The notes: generated by a model from the sequence alone, not told the origin. Positions 34,655-43,435 are shown, counted from the stretch's first letter. The stretch: DNA of 49,097 nucleotides from Agathobacter sp. (GCA_022772675.1 JALEZW010000062.1:1-49097), one strand, 5' to 3'. Numbers and translations are program-made.

Positions 34655-36382
34655 TTAATCCCGCAGGTATGCGGCCTGTCTTACCCGGCATTTTTTCCTG
34701 TAACATGCAATGGCATATTGATAGATTGTTTCATAACCATCCTCAATTAACTCTTTGGCATACTCTTTTTCCTCAATCTGCTTCCAGGCATCGTTTAAAG
34801 CCTGATCATACTCTCCGCGCTCCGCGTATTTCACTTCGATGACAATTCCGATGTCCAGATCCTCCACCCGGATGATGATATCGCAATATCCATTCCCTGC
34901 TTCTTCATTGGATTTTACATACCATCCATTCTTAAACCCAAGTATGCCAAGGAGAATTCCGTGATAGAAATTCTCTTTGGTGGGTCTCCGGACGAAAGTA
35001 TCCCGTATGCTGATGGTCTTCGACAGATATGCCGTAAACAGCTGTTCCACCGTCTCCGCATCCCCGGTCTGCAAAGCTTCACAGAATGCCCGTAATGTTT
35101 CTCCGTCTTTTCCCGCCTCCTGACGGAACATGGACATAATCTGCCCGGTGAAGATATTTCGTATCTCCATATTCGGAATTGCCAGCTGATATTTATTTCC
35201 CTCCGGTTTTCCTTTCTGCGTCAGATAGCCGGTTGTAAACAGGACGCTCCAGATATTCTCAATGGAGTCATAGAGTCTGTTGTAAGTAAGGTCCTCATGA
35301 ATTTCTTTTGTAACGGTCTCTCCTGCAACCAATGCCTCGATTTCACTCCGTGTAAGACCGTTTCCAACCTGCTCTAAGAAATGCCCCACCACATCATTGC
35401 TGCTTGTATTAGACCAGTAATCCTTCGGTGCAAGGGTTGGATCATCAATCAGATCATCACAATAACTGATCACATCCCAGGGACAGTAAACATCCACATT
35501 TCCAAACCGGTATCCATCATACCAGTTCTTTAACTCATCATATTTGTTCTCGAATCCATAATACTCTAACATCTGCTTTACTTCTTCATCGGTAAATCCG
35601 AAATACTCATCAAAACGCACAGATGTAATGGATAAGATTTTGGGATTGTTGAGTCCTGTAAAGATACTTTCCTTTGCTACCCGCAGACAGCCGGTCATTA
35701 CCGCAAAATAAAGGCTCTCATTGGTCTTAAGTGCCTGTTCAAACAGGTTACGGATCAATGTAACCATCGGCTCATAATAACCTTTCTCATTTGCCTTTGC
35801 CAGGGGTACATCATATTCGTCGATTAGAATGATCACCTTTTTCCCATAATACTTCCGGAGTAATTCTGAAAGGGTACGAAGGCTTCTCATCAGGACATCA
35901 TCCGCCATCTCAAAATTATCTGCAGACCCTGCATCCACATGAATCAGTTTGCGATAGATTTCCTTTTCCTGCGCAGAAAGTTTGTCGCTGTCCAAAAGGA
36001 ACTGAAAACGCAGTGCTTCATTTCCAATCTCCGCACACATCATGGAACGGGCAGTTTCATAGTCTGCGCCGTTCACACCCTTTAAGCTGATAGATACAAC
36101 CGGAAACTTCCCCATGTACTCCTCACACAGCCTGGTTTCCTTTGCAATCTCCAATCCATCAAACAGAGTTTTGTCACAACCAAACTCAAAAAATGTTTTT
36201 AACATGCTCATATTTAAGGATTTTCCAAACCGTCTCGGTCTCGTAAACAGATTCACTTCACTCCACCTATTCAGCAAATCCCGTATCATACATGTCTTAT
36301 CAATATAATAAAAACCTTCACTGCGTATCTTTTCAAAGTTTTCAATTCCAACCGGAAGTTTTTTTACTGCTCCATTTTCCAT
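34655..36382 (-). CDS. AAA-ATPase / PD-(D/E)XK nuclease-like protein
   Basis: 575 residues. The N-terminal AAA-like region starts with KKLPVGIENFEKIRSEGFYY and has RPRRFGKSLN as an unusual Walker A and VIILIDEYDVPL as Walker B; the C-terminal PD-(D/E)XK-like domain shows GYCDIIIRVEDLDIGIVIE and then VKYAER. This matches the AAA-ATPase_like plus PDDEXK_9 family, abundant and often multi-copy in gut bacteria; its role is unknown. The ATG at 36382 is preferred, since a longer frame to 36451 begins inside a terminator hairpin. No partner gene is evident. Confidence 0.9.
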   Translation of the reverse strand: MENGAVKKLPVGIENFEKIRSEGFYYIDKTCMIRDLLNRWSEVNLFTRPRRFGKSLNMSMLKTFFEFGCDKTLFDGLEIAKETRLCEEYMGKFPVVSISLKGVNGADYETARSMMCAEIGNEALRFQFLLDSDKLSAQEKEIYRKLIHVDAGSADNFEMADDVLMRSLRTLSELLRKYYGKKVIILIDEYDVPLAKANEKGYYEPMVTLIRNLFEQALKTNESLYFAVMTGCLRVAKESIFTGLNNPKILSITSVRFDEYFGFTDEEVKQMLEYYGFENKYDELKNWYDGYRFGNVDVYCPWDVISYCDDLIDDPTLAPKDYWSNTSSNDVVGHFLEQVGNGLTRSEIEALVAGETVTKEIHEDLTYNRLYDSIENIWSVLFTTGYLTQKGKPEGNKYQLAIPNMEIRNIFTGQIMSMFRQEAGKDGETLRAFCEALQTGDAETVEQLFTAYLSKTISIRDTFVRRPTKENFYHGILLGILGFKNGWYVKSNEEAGNGYCDIIIRVEDLDIGIVIEVKYAERGEYDQALNDAWKQIEEKEYAKELIEDGYETIYQYAIACYRKKCRVRQAAYLRD

Positions 36383-36433
36383 ATGCCAACGCACCCCATT
36401 TCTTTTTTTCTCGACTATACTTAAACCCAGACG

Positions 36434-36479
36434 AAAAATCCGCTGCACCAATGCATTACCATTAGTATAGCGGATTTTT
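36434..36479. terminator. Terminator behind lepB
   Basis: AAAAATCCGC and GCGGATTTTT form a ten-base stem around a 26-base partly paired loop. It works on both strands by sequence; on the minus strand it lies 35 bases after the lepB stop codon. Confidence 0.75.
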
Positions 36480-36514
36480 CTGTAAATTACAAATTGTACC
36501 TGAAAGGTTTTTTA

Positions 36515-37042
36515 TCAAAACCAAGGCAGCTTATGGAACGGAATCACACAGAGCACCTTACATTTGATATCCTCCTCGGAAATATATGGATTCTCCCAAT
36601 AACGGGCATCTAATGACACCTCTCTGTTATCCCCCAGCATAAAATAGGAATCCTCGGGTACCGTAAAGGTCTCATCACATTCCGTTACCACCGAATCATC
36701 CAGATAGGCAGATTCATCCAGTGGGTTCCCATCAATATAAACCTTTCCTGCCACAAAGGACACTGTCTCTCCTGGCAGGCCGATTACCCTCTTAATCAGC
36801 GTTCCCTCTTCTTCCTGATCAAAAATAATAATGTCCCCCCTCTCCGGTTTTCCGTCTCCATTGTATGCCAGACGATTCCCCAGTGTCCAGTCGTGGACCA
36901 TAAGGGTCGGCTCCATGCTCTCAGAGGGAATCCGTCCAAGCATCAGAATAAAATGAAAAGTAACAAATACTGTTGCAAGAATAAGGAAGTAGGCCACCCA
37001 CTCCATTATATTTTTTCTTTTTTGTTTTTTCTGTTCGTCCAT
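36515..37042 (-). CDS. lepB: Type I signal peptidase
   Basis: 175 residues. One N-terminal membrane helix (about 13-36) is followed by the catalytic serine in IPSESMEPT (S42) and lysine in LIKRVIGLPGE (K84); GDNREVSLDARYW is the third conserved box. It removes signal peptides outside the membrane. The ATG at 37042 follows AGGAAGG. A 197-bp mobile element begins about eight bases upstream of that site, and an in-frame ATG at 37153 inside it would add 37 residues, but the internal start is far more likely. Confidence 0.94.
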   Translation of the reverse strand: MDEQKKQKRKNIMEWVAYFLILATVFVTFHFILMLGRIPSESMEPTLMVHDWTLGNRLAYNGDGKPERGDIIIFDQEEEGTLIKRVIGLPGETVSFVAGKVYIDGNPLDESAYLDDSVVTECDETFTVPEDSYFMLGDNREVSLDARYWENPYISEEDIKCKVLCVIPFHKLPWF

Positions 37043-37066
37043 ATGAAATCCTTCCTGTCTAGGTTT

Positions 37067-37263
37067 GTAACTATTCAGAACCCCGTCCCATACATTCGCA
37101 AAACCGCCCGACAAGTCGTGCTTTCTCGCTGCTACGCAGCTAATTTTGCTCATATATAGGGCGGTGACTCTATTCGAGCCACCTTACGAATTAGATAATC
37201 AGCCTCTTACATGCAAGCATGACGATTCTGATTATCTAATTCTAAGGGGTTCTGAATAGTTAC
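37067..37263. mobile_element. Complete 197-bp miniature inverted-repeat element (copy 2)
   Basis: The ends are exact inverted repeats, GTAACTATTCAGAACCCC at 37067-37084 and its complement at 37246-37263. The 8-bp direct repeat CTAGGTTT lies on each side (37059-37066 and 37264-37271). Inside are a 15-bp inverted repeat (37188-37202 with 37228-37242) and a smaller GGTGACTC/GAGCCACC hairpin. No protein is encoded. GTAA ends with 8-bp duplications fit the IS66 family, so it may be mobilised by an IS66-type transposase (inference). It is inserted between the lepB ribosome-binding site and its upstream region. Bases 1-141 hold a second copy. Confidence 0.9.
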
Positions 37264-37325
37264 CTAGGTTTTTATTCACTATAACGCATTTAAAAAACAG
37301 GTACAAGCATCATTTTACATTTTCC

Positions 37326-37355
37326 TTGACCATCCTCCGGAAAAAATGATAAAAT
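37326..37355 (+). promoter_or_regulatory. Promoter for the DUF2974 gene
   Basis: TTGACC and TAAAAT are separated by 18 bases, about 33 bases before the ATG at 37388. A GAGGGG ribosome-binding site follows. Confidence 0.6.
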
Positions 37356-37387
37356 TTTTGTAGTTTATAAAAAAGAGGGGAAAAAGA

Positions 37388-38488
37388 ATGCCGGAAACCA
37401 TAATTGATTATGTCAAAACCGAAATGCGCACTTTCAGGGAACACCCGTTTCAGGAAGTGGACTCTCTCGTACTCTCCCAGTTTTCCTACATTCATCTGGG
37501 AAATATGATTGCTCCGCCCTCAGAGGGCAGTGTGAAAAAACCCTTCACCCTGCAGCAGCTGTACCGTGCCGAGTGTTTTACACATTACTTTTCCAATCAG
37601 CCGAATGCAGAATTAAACCGCGAGCTGCTTTCAGCCTGTGCCGCCAGTCCGCGCTTTAGGGACATTGGAGTGGCCTACTATGAGCAGGATTTTGATGAGG
37701 CACTGGAAAAACAGTTCTGTGCCATGACCTTCTTTCTCAGCACGGACACTGCCTATCTCGCCTTTCGCGGAACCGACTCCACACTGATTGGCTGGAAGGA
37801 AGACTTTAACATGGCATTTATGACACCGGTTCCCTCTCAGGAAGCGGCACTGAAATATACGCTTACTGTGGCAAAACTTTTCCCGGGCCACCTGATGCTG
37901 GGTGGTCATTCCAAAGGAGGAAATTTAGCCGTTTATGCTTCTATGATGAGTCCATCACGTATCCAGAATCGAATTATCTCCATCTATTCCCATGATGGTC
38001 CGGGCTTTCGGGACAATGTCTTTTCCAGTACCGGCTATAGGAACATCAGTGACCGTATTTTCAAGACCCTTCCACAATCTTCCCTTGTAGGAATGCTGCT
38101 GGAGCATCAGGAAGATTATACGATTATAAGGAGCAGTGGTGTGGGAATTGTGCAGCATAATCCCTATACCTGGATTGTAAAAGACAGTGACTTTATCCGT
38201 CTTACCACCCTTACCCCAGGTGCCAGCTACCGAAACCGGACGCTGAGCGACTGGCTGGCCGGTCTTACCAATGAACAGAGAGAGCAGTTCGTGGATGCAC
38301 TCTACTCGGTGATATCCGCCTCTGATTTTACGTCCTTCACCGACTTTTGCGATAACTGGCAGAGCGAGCTTGTCTCCCTGATTGAGAATATGAAAAATAT
38401 GGATGAGTCTTCCAAAGAAATTCTCCGTGAAACTCTCCGGACACTCCGGCGCATGGCAATTAAAAACTCCTTCTTAAATCTGCACTGA
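37388..38488 (+). CDS. DUF2974 (Mbeg1-like) alpha/beta-hydrolase
   Basis: 366 residues. A lipase-type elbow LMLGGHSKGGNLA puts the likely catalytic serine at S175, preceded by YLAFRGTDSTLIGWKED, the lipase-3-like oxyanion region. An Asp is available in IYSHDGPGF. These proteins look like cytosolic esterases or lipases; the substrate is unknown. The ATG has GAGGGG eight bases upstream. It is transcribed away from lepB and alone. Confidence 0.85.
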   Translation: MPETIIDYVKTEMRTFREHPFQEVDSLVLSQFSYIHLGNMIAPPSEGSVKKPFTLQQLYRAECFTHYFSNQPNAELNRELLSACAASPRFRDIGVAYYEQDFDEALEKQFCAMTFFLSTDTAYLAFRGTDSTLIGWKEDFNMAFMTPVPSQEAALKYTLTVAKLFPGHLMLGGHSKGGNLAVYASMMSPSRIQNRIISIYSHDGPGFRDNVFSSTGYRNISDRIFKTLPQSSLVGMLLEHQEDYTIIRSSGVGIVQHNPYTWIVKDSDFIRLTTLTPGASYRNRTLSDWLAGLTNEQREQFVDALYSVISASDFTSFTDFCDNWQSELVSLIENMKNMDESSKEILRETLRTLRRMAIKNSFLNLH

Positions 38489-38543
38489 TACCACACTTCT
38501 CTCGCTGCTCTGTACAATCATCCAGCAGCAATACAGGAACTGT

Positions 38544-38780
38544 TTATTTTTTTTCTGTATCCGAATTCCCAATCAGGAAATCCACAGAAACATCCAGTAT
38601 CTGTCCGATTTCTGCCAACTCGTTAACCGATGGAGAGCGGCGCCCCGTGCGGTATCCGCTCACGGTGGATGGCGATACATACAGCATTTCTGCAAGCTGG
38701 ATATTGGAAATATTCTTTTTGTACATTGTCTGACTCAGACGTTCCCCAAATATTATATATTTCTTATCTTCTGCTTTCAT
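38544..38780 (-). CDS. XRE-family HTH regulator
   Basis: 78 residues. The helix-turn-helix spans about residues 10-66 (NIQLAEMLYVSPSTVSGYRT, then PSVNELAEIGQILDVSVDFL), a complete XRE/Cro-type domain without a ligand domain. The ATG at 38780 lacks a ribosome-binding site but lies seven bases after a perfect TATAAT, so the transcript may be leaderless. A frame back to a TTG at 38828 is possible but has no site either. Targets are unknown. Confidence 0.82.
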   Translation of the reverse strand: MKAEDKKYIIFGERLSQTMYKKNISNIQLAEMLYVSPSTVSGYRTGRRSPSVNELAEIGQILDVSVDFLIGNSDTEKK

Positions 38781-38787
38781 GCAGATA

Positions 38788-38793
38788 ATTATA
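38788..38793 (-). promoter_or_regulatory. -10 element immediately before the HTH gene
   Basis: TATAAT on the minus strand ends seven bases before the ATG at 38780, where transcription would begin at or within a base or two of the start codon. The -35 region is poor. Confidence 0.5.
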
Positions 38794-38882
38794 AAGAGAT
38801 GATATTGGAAATATCTGGGAAATTGCAAATCGCGTTTTCTTTCTTTTTTAATAAGAAATATTCTGAATAATTAAGAACTGTC

Positions 38883-39614
38883 TTAAATCCATCCTCCATC
38901 CAGGGTAAGAATCTGCCCATTTAGATAGCTGGTTCCGGTTGCTATGGAAAAAGCCAGTTCTGCCACCTCCTCCGGCGTTCCCATTCGGCCTGCCGGGATT
39001 TCTTCAATGAGGGCAGCACGCTCCTCCTTAGAAAAACAACGGTTCATATCGGTATCAATGACTCCACAGGCAATGGCATTTACCTGGATATTACTGGGAG
39101 CCAGTTCTTTCCCTAAAGCCCGGGTAAAGGAATTGATTCCCCCCTTGCAGGCGGAGTAAGCGACCTCGCAGGAAGCACCCACATTTCCCCATACGGAGGA
39201 AATATTGATAATGTGTCCGGTTTTTTCATGTACCATGGAGGGAACAGCCAGCCGGCAGGTGGAAAAGATGGAAGTAAGGTTTGTGGCCAAAATCCGGTTC
39301 CAGTCCTCAATATCCATATCCGTCAGAAGACCAATGTAGGAAATGCCCGCATTATTGATCAATACATCTAAAGAATCAAATTCCTGCAGTGTCGTCTTCA
39401 TCATTTTTTCCACAAAAGAAAAGTCTCCCACATCTCCGAAAAAAGTCAGCACGCGAATGTTATAGCTATCCTGTAACGACTCAGCAAGTGCCTGCATCTG
39501 CTCTTCTGACCGGTGGCAGCTAAGAGACAGGTCATAGCCTTCTTTTGCAAATTTTTTTGCCAGGGCAGCTCCAATCCCTCTGGAAGCTCCTGTGATACAT
39601 GCGGTTTTTCTCAT
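38883..39614 (-). CDS. SDR-family oxidoreductase (FabG-like)
   Basis: 243 residues of the short-chain dehydrogenase/reductase family. The cofactor loop is TGASRGIGAAL, NNAG is near residue 89, and the catalytic triad is Ser in INISSVWG with YSACK (Tyr and Lys). The C-terminus NGQILTLDGGW is typical. It is probably NADPH-dependent and resembles 3-oxoacyl-ACP reductase, but it stands apart from any fatty-acid cluster, so its substrate is unsure. Confidence 0.88.
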   Translation of the reverse strand: MRKTACITGASRGIGAALAKKFAKEGYDLSLSCHRSEEQMQALAESLQDSYNIRVLTFFGDVGDFSFVEKMMKTTLQEFDSLDVLINNAGISYIGLLTDMDIEDWNRILATNLTSIFSTCRLAVPSMVHEKTGHIINISSVWGNVGASCEVAYSACKGGINSFTRALGKELAPSNIQVNAIACGVIDTDMNRCFSKEERAALIEEIPAGRMGTPEEVAELAFSIATGTSYLNGQILTLDGGWI

Positions 39615-39814
39615 TTATTTTTTGACCTTTCTATAATAAATTTTTCGGCATCTTCACTTTTGAAATTTGTAACTTTCCGTTATGTTCCTGTGAGAGCATA
39701 CGGGCACTGAATCAGTGTTTCAGCTTATTGTCAGCTATCTATTATAATGTAAATAAACACAAAAATCTAGAAAATTTAAAAAATTTACTGGACAAAGTAA
39801 AAAGAGTATGGTAC

Positions 39815-39820
39815 TATAAT
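39815..39820 (+). promoter_or_regulatory. -10 element of the tRNA-Pro gene
   Basis: TATAAT lies 15 bases before the tRNA. A TGGACA at 39789 would give a long 20-base spacer, so the -35 is uncertain. Confidence 0.5.
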
Positions 39821-39835
39821 TGGGCAGTTGTAAAT

Positions 39836-39909
39836 CGGCGCGTGGCTCAGCTTGGTAGAGCGCTGCGTTCGGGACGCAGAGGTCGCAGGTTCAAATCCTG
39901 TCGCGCCGA
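39836..39909 (+). tRNA. tRNA-Pro (anticodon CGG)
   Basis: A complete 74-base cloverleaf: acceptor stem CGGCGCG / CGCGCCG, D arm with GGTAGAGC, anticodon stem CTGCG / CGCAG around TTCGGGA (anticodon CGG), T arm GCAGG TTCAAAT CCTGT, and discriminator A. CCA is not encoded (CGA follows), so the CCA-adding enzyme must complete it. It decodes CCG. A terminator follows at 39961. Confidence 0.97.
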
Positions 39910-39960
39910 CGATTTCAAGGATTCCGGTACATGGGTGAGAGAGTCCTTGGCAGGGGCAGC

Positions 39961-39999
39961 CCCGGAGGTTTTCATCAGAAACCCTCCGGGCTTCTTTTA
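39961..39999 (+). terminator. Terminator behind the tRNA
   Basis: CCCGGAGG and CCTCCGGG pair, extended by TTT/AAA, followed by CTTCTTTTAT. Between the tRNA and this stem, CAAGGA and TCCTTG could form another small hairpin. Confidence 0.88.
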
Positions 40000-40036
40000 T
40001 GCAGAAAAATGAATTAACGTATGTATTTCAAACATG

Positions 40037-40063
40037 AAAAGCCGCCAGAAATGGCGGCTTTTT
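40037..40063. terminator. Bidirectional terminator behind glgX
   Basis: GCCGCC and GGCGGC with a six-base loop, A residues before and T residues after. On the minus strand it lies 20 bases beyond the glgX stop codon. Confidence 0.85.
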
Positions 40064-40082
40064 GAAAGCTTTTTCACCTGTT

Positions 40083-42242
40083 CTATTGGAATCGCTCTGC
40101 CAGCAGAACCACCGTAGATCTCTCCGGTACCCGTATACAATTCCCCTGAAATTCCGTCTGTGCGGCAAAATCCGCCCCATCCTGATATTCACAGTAAGTG
40201 TTTACTGCCAGTTTCCAGTGGAATTCCGCCGGAAGGGGTGGAAGCATCATCTCAAGGGGCTCCCAATATGCATTCATTCCATAGAAAATCATGTCATCAT
40301 CTGTATTCTCTGCATTTCTGCCTGCATACATAATTCCGATCAGATGGGAATTGTAATCCGTATAATTTCGATTTGGCTCTCCATTATGGATACTGATAGA
40401 CGGCAGGCCACAGGCTGCAGGCTCTGTATCTCTTCTTAAAATCGGATGTTCTGCGCGGAAATGAATCATAAACCGGACAAAATCATGAATCTCCTGAAAT
40501 TTCTCCAGACGGGTCCAGTCCAGCCACGAGATGATATTATCCTGGCAGTATGCATTATTATTTCCAAACTGCGTATTACAGAATTCATCCCCTGCCAGAA
40601 ACATTGCGGGTCCCCTGCTGCATAAAAGTGCCGCAAAAGCATTTTTTACCAGACGCCGCCGCAGTTCCAGAACCTTGGGATCATCGGTATCTCCCTCCAC
40701 CCCACAGTTCCAGCTCAGGCCGTTATTGTCACCATCTGTGTTATTCCAGCCATTCTTCTCATTATGTTTGGTATTATAGGAATACAGATCATACAGCGTA
40801 AATCCGTCATGACAGGTCAGGAAATTGACAGATGCACTGTAGCCGCGGCTCTCCGGATCATACATATCGGAGGAGCCGGTAATACGGGTTATTGCACGCC
40901 CTGCCACGCCATTATCGCCTTTCAGAAAGCTCCTCATATCGTCCCGGTAACGTCCGTTCCATTCCGCCCAGCGGTTCCAGGAAGGAAAACTTCCAACCTG
41001 ATACAATCCACCTGCATCCCAGGCCTCTGCAATCAGTTTCATGTCCCCAAGTATGGAATCAAATGCCAGTGACTCCAGAATCGGTGGATTTTCCATCGGC
41101 GCACCGTTCTGGTCCCTTCCCAATATGGAAGCCAGGTCAAAACGGAAACCATCCACACGATACTCTACCGCCCAATGGCGCAGACAGTCCACAATAAATC
41201 GGCGCACAACGGGATGGTTACAGTTTAATACATTTCCACAGCCGCTGAAATTATAATAATAGCCGTCGGGTGTGAGCATATAATAAATATTGTTATCAAT
41301 TCCCTTGAAACAGAAACTCGGTCCCATTTCATTTCCCTCAGCCGTGTGGTTAAACACAACATCGAGAATCACTTCAATCCCGTTTTCCTTCAGCTCGCGG
41401 ATCAGACGCTTCAACTCATCTCCCTCGTGATTATGCTCCTGATGATAGGCATAGCTGGTATTCGGGGCGAAAAAAGAGACCGTATTATAACCCCAGTAAT
41501 TATACAGCTGTTCGCCATCAACCACACGGGCACTTTCCATCTCGTCAAACTCAAAAATCGGCATGAGTTCTACCGCATTGATTCCCAGATCCTTAAGATA
41601 CGGGATTTTCTGACGGAGCCCCTCAAAGGTTCCACCGCCCTGCACCCCGGAAGACTTATCCTTTGTAAACCCACGTACATGCAGCTCATAAATTACCAGA
41701 TCTTCAAACTTATGGTTCAGATTCTTATACTTGCCCCAGTCAAAACTGCTCTCTACCACCCGGGCTTTGTAGACAAAATCTTCTCCTCCTTCCGGACGTT
41801 CTCCCCACTTTCTCTGTCCGGTGACTGCCTTCGCATAGGGATCCAGCAAAATCTTATTTTTGTCAAAACGAAGTCCCTTCGATGGATCATTTGGCCCATC
41901 CATCTGATAGGCATACTCAAAATCTTCTGCTTTGAGCCCGAAAACAAGAATGGAGTACGTATTTCCTATCTTGTAGCTTTCCGGAATCCTGAGTCTCGCA
42001 TAGGGCTCATTCGCCATTGGTCTGAACAAAAGAAGGGTACAGCTTGTGGCTCCATGGGAACTGACCGTAAAACTGACTCCCTCATCTACCTGATATGCTC
42101 CGTTCATCTGATAAAATCCCGGTCTCACATCGAAACCACCGATGTTGTCCAGAGGATGCAGCAGTTCACCCACGCTTTCCATTTCTTCATAAATTGGCCA
42201 GCTTTTCTGTTTTGACGGATAATTATAAAAACTTGCATTCAT
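40083..42242 (-). CDS. glgX: Glycogen debranching enzyme (GlgX-type isoamylase)
   Basis: 719 residues of glycoside hydrolase family 13. An N-terminal CBM48-like domain (about 30-130) precedes the barrel: LYNYWGYNTVSFFAPN, VILDVVFNHTAEGN, YRVDGFRFDLAS (nucleophile Asp), LIAEAWDAGG (acid Glu) and NFLTCHDGFTLYDL. It cleaves alpha-1,6 branch points of limit glycogen. The ATG at 42242 (MNASFYN) has AGAGGA nine bases upstream, so the longer frame to 42278 is rejected. No glgP or glgA lies nearby. Confidence 0.92.
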   Translation of the reverse strand: MNASFYNYPSKQKSWPIYEEMESVGELLHPLDNIGGFDVRPGFYQMNGAYQVDEGVSFTVSSHGATSCTLLLFRPMANEPYARLRIPESYKIGNTYSILVFGLKAEDFEYAYQMDGPNDPSKGLRFDKNKILLDPYAKAVTGQRKWGERPEGGEDFVYKARVVESSFDWGKYKNLNHKFEDLVIYELHVRGFTKDKSSGVQGGGTFEGLRQKIPYLKDLGINAVELMPIFEFDEMESARVVDGEQLYNYWGYNTVSFFAPNTSYAYHQEHNHEGDELKRLIRELKENGIEVILDVVFNHTAEGNEMGPSFCFKGIDNNIYYMLTPDGYYYNFSGCGNVLNCNHPVVRRFIVDCLRHWAVEYRVDGFRFDLASILGRDQNGAPMENPPILESLAFDSILGDMKLIAEAWDAGGLYQVGSFPSWNRWAEWNGRYRDDMRSFLKGDNGVAGRAITRITGSSDMYDPESRGYSASVNFLTCHDGFTLYDLYSYNTKHNEKNGWNNTDGDNNGLSWNCGVEGDTDDPKVLELRRRLVKNAFAALLCSRGPAMFLAGDEFCNTQFGNNNAYCQDNIISWLDWTRLEKFQEIHDFVRFMIHFRAEHPILRRDTEPAACGLPSISIHNGEPNRNYTDYNSHLIGIMYAGRNAENTDDDMIFYGMNAYWEPLEMMLPPLPAEFHWKLAVNTYCEYQDGADFAAQTEFQGNCIRVPERSTVVLLAERFQ

Positions 42243-42313
42243 GTGTCGATTCCTCTTATTATTATTTTTCCCCCACATATAGTCTCCCCCTCAGGACAAA
42301 TGTCCATACAAAA

Positions 42314-43435
42314 TTATCCCCCGCTTTTTTCTCTAAGTATCAATTTTCCATTCACATCAAATCCCGCACTGCTGTATGGCTTCGAATACTCATTCATATG
42401 CTCAAGGATGGTTTTCTTTCTTTCCCCCTCTGCTTCGGTAGGCCGGAAATCATTTCTGTCTGTTGTGGAACTGATACTATATGGTATGATATCGGCAGAA
42501 ATATCGTTCTGCATTACATGGTCCACAAAAGTAAACGTCTGTTCATATACGGCGGTCTCTTTATCCTCAGGATTCCGGTTTCCTCCAAAACAGAAATTTC
42601 CCAAACTGTAACAAATCACTTTTCCCTTGTATATTTCCAGGCCCTGCAGTACATGGGGATGCGTGCCGATCAAAAGGTCTGCTCCCCAGTCAATCACATC
42701 ATGGGCCAGTTTTCTCTGATAATCATTAGGATAGTGGTCGCCCTCGATGCCCCAATGGCAGCAGGCAATCACAAGATCTGCACCCTCATCCCTCAGTTTT
42801 CTTATGCCATCACGAATATATCCGGCATGTTTTTCGTCTGCTGAAAGCTGGCTGGCAGACACAATTCCGATGACAATGCCGGAATCTGTCTGATAGGATG
42901 CCACATGCTCATTAAAACCAAAAACAACACCGGCTTCTTCTAAAACATTTCTTGTCTCATCCAGTCCCTCCTGGCCATAATCGAAGGTATGGTTATTACC
43001 GAGACTCACTCCCTCCACTGAGCTGTTGGTCAGAATCCGGACATACTCCGGTTTTCCCTTCAGATTAAAGGTTTTTTCCACGCGCCCTGTGGCATTGGAA
43101 AGAACACACTCCAGATTTACAAGCGTAAAATCATCGGCTTCAAATATAGACCGTACTCCATCGAAGAAATAATTTTCCCCATATTTGTCGTAATATTCAT
43201 GAAAGGAACCGGCATAGCCCTGCTTTTGTGTGGGACCTAAAGTACAATCACCAACAGCAGTGATTTTTACCTTCTGAATAACCGGCGTTTCCCGGGCTTC
43301 TACCGCCGTATTTTTCTCCGATGTCTGCAGCACACTGTCCCTGTCTTCTGCCGAAGCCGAAGCTGATTTCATACCACATCCGCTTAAAAACAATGTCAAT
43401 AAAAGAACTGCCGGAACTATCCACCGCTTTTTCAT
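42314..43435 (-). CDS. CapA-family (PGA_cap) lipoprotein
   Basis: 373 residues. A signal peptide ends in LFLSGCG, a lipobox with Cys near residue 20. The domain shows TAVGDCTLGP, NLECVLS, LGNNHTFDYG, CCHWGIEGD and IGTHPHVLQGLE, the metal-site pattern of the CapA/metallophosphatase-like fold. CapA proteins are linked to poly-gamma-glutamate capsules, but many stand-alone copies occur without cap genes, as here, so the role is unknown. It overlaps the methyltransferase gene by four bases. Confidence 0.88.
   Translation of the reverse strand: MKKRWIVPAVLLLTLFLSGCGMKSASASAEDRDSVLQTSEKNTAVEARETPVIQKVKITAVGDCTLGPTQKQGYAGSFHEYYDKYGENYFFDGVRSIFEADDFTLVNLECVLSNATGRVEKTFNLKGKPEYVRILTNSSVEGVSLGNNHTFDYGQEGLDETRNVLEEAGVVFGFNEHVASYQTDSGIVIGIVSASQLSADEKHAGYIRDGIRKLRDEGADLVIACCHWGIEGDHYPNDYQRKLAHDVIDWGADLLIGTHPHVLQGLEIYKGKVICYSLGNFCFGGNRNPEDKETAVYEQTFTFVDHVMQNDISADIIPYSISSTTDRNDFRPTEAEGERKKTILEHMNEYSKPYSSAGFDVNGKLILREKSGG

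Noticed and set aside
36383..36451. Longer N-terminus for the AAA/PD-(D/E)XK protein
   Set aside because: The upstream start would lie inside the terminator hairpin behind lepB. The family normally begins near the ATG at 36382.
41346..42215. 289-codon plus-strand ORF inside glgX
   Set aside because: It is antisense to a well-supported GH13 enzyme and has no motif or start signal.
42243..42313. Terminator between capA and glgX
   Set aside because: Only a small GGACA/TGTCC stem without a T-run is present, so it is not reported as a terminator.
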